This document shows positions 7,529-13,119 of a stretch of DNA of 15,607 nt, in pieces. The DNA comes from Phycisphaerales bacterium. Its GTDB lineage: Bacteria; Planctomycetota; Phycisphaerae; Phycisphaerales; UBA1924. The notes below the pieces were generated by a model. That model saw nothing but the letters and a program-made list of their open reading frames with translations. It had not been told where the DNA came from and searched no databases. The position numbers and the translations under genes were made by a program. The DNA lies in NCBI GenBank assembly GCA_003511945.1, contig DOJA01000132.1, forward strand, positions 1 through 15,607, read 5' to 3'. Each line of letters starts with the position of its first letter. Positions within the stretch are counted from its first letter, which is position 1.

Positions 7529-8533
7529 ATGAGCACTTCAGACGCCCCACCGGGCACGCACAGCGTGGTCATCATCGGGTCCGGCCCCGCGGGGTGGACG
7601 GCGGCGGTCTACGCCGCCCGCGCCAACCTGCACCCGGTGGTCTACACCGGCGTGCCCAAGCAGAACCCCGCGATCGTGCTCCCGGGCGGGCAGTTGATGC
7701 TGACCACCGAGGTCGAGAACTACCCCGGGTTCCCCCACGGGGTGACCGGCCCGGAGATGATGTCGCTCTTCCAGCAGCAGGCCGAGCGGTTCGGGACGAA
7801 GGTGATCGGCGCCGACATCGAGTCGTGCGACTTCTCCCGGTGCCCGTTCGTGCTGCGCACCGTGGACAGCGAGGGGACCAGGGGCGAGGCCCGCGCCCAC
7901 ACGGTCATCATCGCCACGGGCGCCGTCGCCAACTGGCTGGGTCTTGAGAACGAGATGCGCCTGGCGCGATCGGGCGGGGGCGTGTCGGCCTGCGCCGTGT
8001 GCGACGGGGCGTTGCCGATGTTCCGCGGGCAGCCCCTGGGCGTCGTGGGCGGGGGCGACACCGCGATGGAGGAGGCCACCTACCTCACCGCCTTCGCGAG
8101 CACGGTCTACATCATCCACCGGCGCGAGGAGCTCCGCGCCAGCAAGATCATGCAGGAGCGGTTCTTCTCCAAACCCAACGCCAAGGCGGTGTGGAACAGC
8201 GTGGTCGTCGATGTGCTCGGCTCAGACAAGATCGAGGGCGTCCTGCTGGAGAACACCAGGACGGGCGAGCGGTCCACGCTGCCGATCAAGGGGCTCTTCG
8301 TGGCGATCGGGCACACGCCCGCGACGAAGTTTCTCGCGGGCAGCGGGGTGGAACTGGAGCCGACCGGCTACATCCGGCTGGCGAGCCGCAAGAGCACGAC
8401 GAACATCCCGGGCGTCTTCGCGGCGGGCGATGTGTGCGACGCGGAGTACCGCCAGGCGGTGACGGCGGCGGGCATGGGCTGCCAGGCGGCGCTCGACGCC
8501 GAGCGGTGGCTGGGCGCGCAGGGGCTGCACTAG
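7529..8533 (+). CDS. trxB: Thioredoxin-disulfide reductase
   Basis: This cytoplasmic flavoenzyme uses NADPH to reduce thioredoxin. The 334-residue length suits the low-molecular-weight bacterial type. Domains in order are an FAD-binding GSGPAGWTAAVYAARA (17-32), the redox-active CAVC pair Cys155/Cys158 in SACAVCDGA, an NADPH-binding GGGDTAMEEA (174-183), the HRREELR motif (197-203) that contacts the NADPH phosphate, and a C-terminal FAD segment GVFAAGDV...RQAVTAAGMG. GGAG (7520-7523) lies 5 bases before the ATG. The final TAG shares its last two bases with the start of repeat copy B. The upstream secreted hypothetical gene is 62 bp away on the same strand. No thioredoxin gene is in the window. 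The motif set is complete, so I expect an active enzyme. Confidence 0.96.
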   Translation: MSTSDAPPGTHSVVIIGSGPAGWTAAVYAARANLHPVVYTGVPKQNPAIVLPGGQLMLTTEVENYPGFPHGVTGPEMMSLFQQQAERFGTKVIGADIESCDFSRCPFVLRTVDSEGTRGEARAHTVIIATGAVANWLGLENEMRLARSGGGVSACAVCDGALPMFRGQPLGVVGGGDTAMEEATYLTAFASTVYIIHRREELRASKIMQERFFSKPNAKAVWNSVVVDVLGSDKIEGVLLENTRTGERSTLPIKGLFVAIGHTPATKFLAGSGVELEPTGYIRLASRKSTTNIPGVFAAGDVCDAEYRQAVTAAGMGCQAALDAERWLGAQGLH

Positions 8534-8652
8534 AGAACTCCGTCAGCACGCTTCGCGCGCAGCCGAGTCAAGCAGGGGTAGAGCGGCGGGCGACTGACTC
8601 GCCCGCCTTGGAGGGGAAGACACCGGGATCAGGAGACATGCGCTCCGGGTCG
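8532..8652 (+). repeat. Convergent-junction repeat, copy B (double hairpin)
   Basis: The element starts AGAGAACTCCGTC, overlapping the trxB stop codon, and runs 121 bp to GCGCTCCGGGTCG. The second hairpin is conserved: GGCGGGCGA (8585-8593) pairs with TCGCCCGCC (8599-8607), with loop CTGAC. The first hairpin region (8542-8565) has the same plan as copy A but with mismatches. The tail, with CACCGGGATCAGGAGAC and GCGCTCCGGGTCG, lines up with copy A. It separates trxB from the convergent antiporter gene, whose stop is 23 bp further on. Confidence 0.75.
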
Positions 8653-8675
8653 CCCGTGGATGGGTCGGCGCCGGC

Positions 8676-10454
8676 CTACTCGTTGCTCGCCGGGGGGGTG
8701 CCCGCCGGGGGGTTGTTCGTCGGGGGGTCGCCCAGCACCTGGCTGATGATCTTCTCCATGGACTCGGCGGTGGCGAGTTCCTCGATGACCACATGGTTGG
8801 CGCCCAGCCCGGTGGCGACCATGCCCTTGGAGACATAGTTCGTCCGGGCGATGATGATCACGCTGGGGTTCAGTTTCCGCGCCTCCTGGCAGGCGCGGAG
8901 GACGATCTCCTCGTCGGGGATGGTCAGGATGAGCGCGTCGGCCTCGTGCAGCCCGGCGGACTCGAGCACATCGGGGTTGGAGACATCGCCGAAGACGATG
9001 CGCCGCCCGAGGCGCCCCTGCGTCTGCACGGTCGCGGGGTTCATGTCGATGATCGTGGCGTCGGCGCCCTTGGCGGTGAGCGCGTCGGCGACCACCCGCC
9101 CCACGAGCCCGTAGCCAGCGATGATGACGCGCCGGTGACGCACGGGGATCGCCTGCGGCGCCGAGGCGTGAGCGTCCGCGGGCGCCCCGCGGGCGGCGTT
9201 CCGCCCGGAGGCCCAGCGCGGCGCGGGCACCCGGGGCATGCGGTGGTCCAGCCACCGGGCGACATTCATCATCAGGGGCGTGACCATCAGCGAGAGCACG
9301 ACCACCGAGACCGACAGCACCGTCGCGGCGCCCGACAACAGCCCCAGCCCCGGCGCCGACGCCACGCCCAGCAGCACCAGACTGAACTCGCCCGCCTGGG
9401 CCAGCGTCACGCCCACCTTGGCCGACACATTGCCCGTGGCGCCCAGCGCCCAGCACGAGAGGGCGATGGCGACGGTCTTCAGCGTCACCATCGCCAGCGT
9501 CGCCACGATGATGGTGAACGCGTGGTCCGCCACGGTCGGCAGGTCCACCGCCATCCCGATCGCGGTGAAGAAGACCGCGCTGAACAGGTCCCGCAGGGGG
9601 CCAAGCTGGCCCGACAACTGGTGGCGGAAGGGGGTGGATGAGAGCAGGAACCCGCCCAGGAAGGCGCCGAGCGCCGAGGAGAGCCCGATGACCTGCGTCA
9701 GCCCGGCGGCCCCGAGGGCCGCCGCTGTGGAGACGACCATCATCGCCTCGCTGGACTTCTGCTTGGCCGCCTCGTGCAGGATGCGGGGGAGCACCAGCTT
9801 GCCGATCAGCACGATGGCGGTCACGCCCGCGACCGCGGCGCCGAACTGACGGAGCAGGTCGGTCGGCGGCGCGTCCGTCGCGGCGGCGCCGGTCACGCGC
9901 GTGCCGTTCCACACGGCCAGCGTGGGGATCGCCAGCATCGCCCCGATGGCGATGAAGTCCTGGATGAGCAGGGTCGAGAACGAGAGACGACCGTCGGGGG
10001 TGTGCAGCTCGCGCCGCTCCTGGAGGATGCGCAGGACGACCGCGGTGGAGGACATCGACAGGGCCAGCGCCACCGCCAGCCCCGCGGGCGCCGAGAGCCC
10101 AGCGACGATCGCGACCGGCCACATCACCAGCGCCGCGAGCAGCGTGGAGCCCACGCCCACGCTGACCGACCGCTTCCACCCGTAGCGGAGCACGCCGACA
10201 TCGGTGTGAAGCCCGATGCCGAACAGCAGCAGGACGATCGCCAGTTCGCTGATCGAGGCCACGCTGTCGGGCGACGAGATCAGCCCCCACCCGCCCGGGC
10301 CGATGGCGGCCCCCGCGATGAGGTAGGCCGGGATGATCGCCAGGCGCAGGCGCTGCATCGCGACCGCGACGATGCCGGCGGCGGCGAGGATGATGAGCAG
10401 TTCCTTCAGCCCCGGGCCTGAGGGCGGGGCCGCCATGGCGAGCAGTGAGGGCAT
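8676..10454 (-). CDS. CPA2-family (Kef-type) cation:proton antiporter with TrkA-N domain
   Basis: This inner-membrane transporter probably exchanges K+ (or Na+) for protons. The 592-residue product has about 12 hydrophobic segments over residues 17-400, followed by a soluble linker (about 402-440) and a TrkA-N/RCK nucleotide-binding domain (441 to about 555) with GYGLVG (447-452) and the acidic IIDMN (468-472). Family marks in the membrane domain include LLLFGIGL (75-82), the Gln165-Asp166 pair in LLIQDFIAI used in ion exchange, and FFTAIGMAVDL (295-305). The tail is Pro/Asn-rich and looks disordered. The architecture matches KefB/KefC and YbaL-like proteins; the glutathione gating of KefB/C cannot be assumed, and no KefF/KefG ancillary gene is adjacent. 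I start at ATG 10454; ATG 10436 is an alternative, and neither has a Shine-Dalgarno site. It diverges from the SDR gene across 109 bp. Confidence 0.9.
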   Translation of the reverse strand: MPSLLAMAAPPSGPGLKELLIILAAAGIVAVAMQRLRLAIIPAYLIAGAAIGPGGWGLISSPDSVASISELAIVLLLFGIGLHTDVGVLRYGWKRSVSVGVGSTLLAALVMWPVAIVAGLSAPAGLAVALALSMSSTAVVLRILQERRELHTPDGRLSFSTLLIQDFIAIGAMLAIPTLAVWNGTRVTGAAATDAPPTDLLRQFGAAVAGVTAIVLIGKLVLPRILHEAAKQKSSEAMMVVSTAAALGAAGLTQVIGLSSALGAFLGGFLLSSTPFRHQLSGQLGPLRDLFSAVFFTAIGMAVDLPTVADHAFTIIVATLAMVTLKTVAIALSCWALGATGNVSAKVGVTLAQAGEFSLVLLGVASAPGLGLLSGAATVLSVSVVVLSLMVTPLMMNVARWLDHRMPRVPAPRWASGRNAARGAPADAHASAPQAIPVRHRRVIIAGYGLVGRVVADALTAKGADATIIDMNPATVQTQGRLGRRIVFGDVSNPDVLESAGLHEADALILTIPDEEIVLRACQEARKLNPSVIIIARTNYVSKGMVATGLGANHVVIEELATAESMEKIISQVLGDPPTNNPPAGTPPASNE

Positions 10455-10519
10455 CTTCGGATCGTACACGGAGCGGGTCGAGGCCCCGTCGCGCAGGCCC
10501 CGCGTTGCCGCTCCCGACC

Positions 10520-10541
10520 CAGGGCCGTACACTCGGCCCTG
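10520..10541. promoter_or_regulatory. Inverted repeat between divergent antiporter and SDR genes
   Basis: CAGGGCC (10520-10526) and GGCCCTG (10535-10541) form a perfect 7-bp inverted repeat with an 8-base centre. It ends 22 bases before the GTG of the SDR gene in the 109-bp divergent region. It could be an operator or a 5'-leader hairpin. In a GC-rich genome such a dyad can also arise by chance. Confidence 0.3.
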
Positions 10542-10563
10542 ATCGAATGGATGGAGGCGTCGC

Positions 10564-11562
10564 GTGAGTGGGCCCGGGCCAAAGACCATCGCCGTGACCG
10601 GCGCGACAGGGTTTGTCGGGCGGCACATGTGTCGGGCGCTCATCGCGGGCGGGCGCCGCGTCAGGGCGCTCGTGCGGGACCGCGACAAGTCGCGGGACGC
10701 CCTGGGCGGGCTCGGCCCGGATCAGGGGCTCACGGCGGTCATCGGCGATGTGTTCAACCCATCCGCGGTGAAGCGACTGTTGACCGGGTGCGACGCCGTT
10801 GTCCACACCATCGGCATCCGGCGCGAGCTGCCGCCCGAGGTCACCTTCGCCCGTCACCACCCCGGCGCCACCCGGGCGGTGCTCGACGGCGCCCGGAGCG
10901 CGGGGGTGCGCCGGTTTGTCCACATCTCGGCCCTGGGAACCCGGGCGGACGCCCCGAGCGCGTACCACCGATCGAAGTTCGAGAGCGAAGGCCTCGTCCG
11001 CGCGAGCGGGCTCGAGTGGACCATCCTCCGTCCGTCGCTGATCCACGGCCCGGACGGCGAGTTCGTGCGCATGGTGAAGGGCTGGGTGCTGGGGCGGTCG
11101 GCGCCGTGGTTCTTCATCCCGTACTTTGCGCGGGTCGAGGTCTCCCGGTCGTTCCCGCCCCGCCCGCCGCGGCTGGAGTCGGCGCTGGTGCAGCCGGTGC
11201 ATGTCGACGATGTCGCCGCCGCCGGGGTGCGGGCGCTGGAGATGCCCGAGGCGGTGGGGGAGGTCTACCCGCTGACCGGGCCGGAGTCGCTGGACTGGCC
11301 GGAGGTGATTGGAGCGATCCGCGACGCCATGCACCTGACCGACCGTCGCAAACGACTGCTGCCGATGCCCGGGCCGGTGGGGTTCGCGGTCGCGAGCGTC
11401 GCCGGCGCGCTGGGGCTGGGCGCGCTGCTGGACTTCGGACCGTCGGAGCCGCTGATGGCGACGGAGGACCAGATGGCGCGGACAGACAAGGCGGGCGCGC
11501 ACCTGGGCTTCCGCCCGCGCCGGTTCCATGATTCATTGAGGGCCTACGCGCCGTCGATCTGA
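10564..11562 (+). CDS. Atypical short-chain dehydrogenase, NDUFA9/complex-I-like NAD(P)-binding protein
   Basis: The 332-residue protein belongs to the extended/atypical SDR superfamily. It has the dinucleotide-binding VTGATGFVGRH (11-21), a GDVFN acidic turn (61-65), HISALGT (120-126), and the YxxxK pair Tyr134/Lys138 in AYHRSKFESE, followed by WTILRPSLIHGP. The sequence style is that of proteins annotated 'complex I NDUFA9 subunit family' or 'NAD-dependent epimerase', which often bind NAD(P) without a known substrate. The start is GTG at 10564: GGAGG (10553-10557) lies 6 bases upstream and the Rossmann strand begins at the right distance from it. The symporter gene follows 28 bp after its stop, so the two probably form an operon. 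No complex I genes are in the window. A quinone- or isoprenoid-related reductase role is possible but not supported directly. Confidence 0.85.
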   Translation: MSGPGPKTIAVTGATGFVGRHMCRALIAGGRRVRALVRDRDKSRDALGGLGPDQGLTAVIGDVFNPSAVKRLLTGCDAVVHTIGIRRELPPEVTFARHHPGATRAVLDGARSAGVRRFVHISALGTRADAPSAYHRSKFESEGLVRASGLEWTILRPSLIHGPDGEFVRMVKGWVLGRSAPWFFIPYFARVEVSRSFPPRPPRLESALVQPVHVDDVAAAGVRALEMPEAVGEVYPLTGPESLDWPEVIGAIRDAMHLTDRRKRLLPMPGPVGFAVASVAGALGLGALLDFGPSEPLMATEDQMARTDKAGAHLGFRPRRFHDSLRAYAPSI

Positions 11563-11590
11563 AGTGCCGCACGCCGGAGGTGGTCCAGCG

Positions 11591-12934
11591 ATGAAGAAGG
11601 AGAACCTCCTCACGCTCCTCATCCTCGGGGCGCTCGTCCTGGGCGTGCTGGTCGGCCAGTTCCTGCTGTTCGACCCGTCCCTGAGCGCCGAGGCCCTCCG
11701 CAGCCGAGTGGACCCGTGGCGCATCGCGGGCGAACTGGTCTTCATCCGTCCGCTGATGATGCTCATCATCCCGCTGGTCTTCGTCAGCGTGGTCAGCGGC
11801 GTCACCTCGATCGGCAACCCCCAGCGCCTGGGCATCATCGGCGGCGCGACGGCTCTTTACTATGTCGGGACGACGCTCGTCGCGGTCCTGCTGGGGCTTT
11901 CCCTCGTCAACCTTGTCAACCCGGGATCGGGCGTCGCGATCGAGCAGCTGGAATCCGCCGGGCAGCGGACCTTCGAGTCCGATGTGCAGGGGCGCCTCAC
12001 GGGCAGGCCCGGCGATGTCGGCGGGTCGTTCCTCTCACTGCTCTACCAGATGATCCCCGACAACCCGCTGCGCTCGGCGGTCGACCGCGAGGTGCTGGGC
12101 GTCGTCGTGTTCGCCATCCTCATCGGGCTGGCGCTGGTCATGAGCGGCGAGCCCGCCAGGCCCGCGATCAAGCTCATCGACGGGCTGTTCCACGCCCTGA
12201 TGAAGCTTGTCACCTGGATCATCTGGCTCGCGCCCATCGGCATCGTGTGCATCGTGGCGTCGAGAGTCGGCGAGAAGGGCCTGGCCGCGCTCGTCGGCCC
12301 GCTCAGCAAGTATGTCCTGACGGTCATCGTCGGGCTGCTCATCCATCTGCTGGTCGTGCTGCCGGCGATCCTCGCCGTCTTCGGGCGCACGAACCCCTAC
12401 CGCTTCCTGTGGAGTCTGCGGAAGGTCATCGTCACCGCCTTCAGCACCGCGTCGTCGAACGCCACCCTCCCCGTCACCATCGAAGAGTGCCAGACGAGCG
12501 GCGGGTGCTCGCGTCGCGCGGCCAACTTTGTCGTTCCCCTCGGCGCCACGGTCAACATGAACGGCACGGCGCTGTACGAGGCGGTCGCGGTCTCGTTCCT
12601 CTTCCAGTTGTTCGGGATCGACCTCTCGCTGACCCAGCAGCTGATCATTCTCATCACCGCCACGCTCGCCGCCATCGGGGCCGCGGGAATACCGGGGGCC
12701 GGGCTGGTGACGATGGCGATCGTGATCAACGCGGTGAACGCCTCGCTCACCGCGGTCGGGGGCGAGGGCGTCGAGCCCCTGCCGTTGTGGACGATCGGCA
12801 TCATCCTGGGCGTCGACCGCATCCTGGACATGTGCCGCACCGTGCTGAATGTCATGGGCGACGCGGTGGGGGCCAGGATCATCACCCGCCTCGCGCCCGA
12901 CGAACCCGACGAGCGCGAGCGGGCGCTGGGCTAG
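11591..12934 (+). CDS. Glutamate/aspartate:cation symporter (DAACS/SDF family)
   Basis: This inner-membrane elevator-type transporter takes up dicarboxylates or acidic amino acids with Na+ or H+. The 447-residue protein has the complete family layout: hydrophobic segments throughout, the HP1 Ser-rich tip STASSNATLP (285-294), the TM7 motif NMNGT (322-326), the HP2 tip GIPGAG (366-371), and TM8 DRILDMCRTVLNVMGD (409-424). Aligned by motif with GltPh, TM8 keeps Asp390, Asp394, Arg397, Asn401 and Asp405 equivalents (409, 413, 416, 420, 424). Asp394 and Arg397 bind the amino group and side-chain carboxylate, so aspartate/glutamate is favoured over plain C4-dicarboxylates or neutral amino acids. 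The TM7 motif has Asn324 where most members have Asp (NMDGT). GGAGG (11576-11580) stands 10 bases before the ATG at 11591, and an in-frame GTG at 11564 is less likely. Its TAG overlaps repeat copy C. Confidence 0.93.
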   Translation: MKKENLLTLLILGALVLGVLVGQFLLFDPSLSAEALRSRVDPWRIAGELVFIRPLMMLIIPLVFVSVVSGVTSIGNPQRLGIIGGATALYYVGTTLVAVLLGLSLVNLVNPGSGVAIEQLESAGQRTFESDVQGRLTGRPGDVGGSFLSLLYQMIPDNPLRSAVDREVLGVVVFAILIGLALVMSGEPARPAIKLIDGLFHALMKLVTWIIWLAPIGIVCIVASRVGEKGLAALVGPLSKYVLTVIVGLLIHLLVVLPAILAVFGRTNPYRFLWSLRKVIVTAFSTASSNATLPVTIEECQTSGGCSRRAANFVVPLGATVNMNGTALYEAVAVSFLFQLFGIDLSLTQQLIILITATLAAIGAAGIPGAGLVTMAIVINAVNASLTAVGGEGVEPLPLWTIGIILGVDRILDMCRTVLNVMGDAVGARIITRLAPDEPDERERALG

Positions 12935-13044
12935 AGCACTTCGTCCGCCGCGGCGGACGACTTGAGTAGGGGTAGATCGGCGGGCGAGTGAATCGCCCGC
13001 CTTTCGAGACAGGTCGACGATACCCCGAGCCATGCGCGATCGCC
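12933..13044 (+). repeat. Convergent-junction repeat, copy C (double hairpin)
   Basis: The element begins AGAGCACTTCGTC, sharing two bases with the symporter stop codon. Its first hairpin is a perfect 20-bp palindrome (12941-12960, half-site TCGTCCGCCG). The second repeats the conserved core: GGCGGGCGA (12979-12987), loop GTGAA, TCGCCCGCC (12993-13001). The linker AGTAGGGGTAGATC resembles that of copy B. The tail is more divergent, so the right boundary near 13044 is approximate. The rest of the gap to the asparagine synthetase stop (13045-13119) shows nothing I can name. Confidence 0.75.
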
Positions 13045-13119
13045 CATTGACCCGTGATGGTCCCGCCACACGCCAAAGGTTCTGTTCCGCCTGGACCGAA
13101 GCCGCTATGACGACTCGCT

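Noticed and set aside
8629..11529. A 966-residue minus-strand open frame across the antiporter and SDR genes
   Set aside because: The translation is Arg/Pro/His-rich with no motif, and it overlaps two well-supported genes in other frames.
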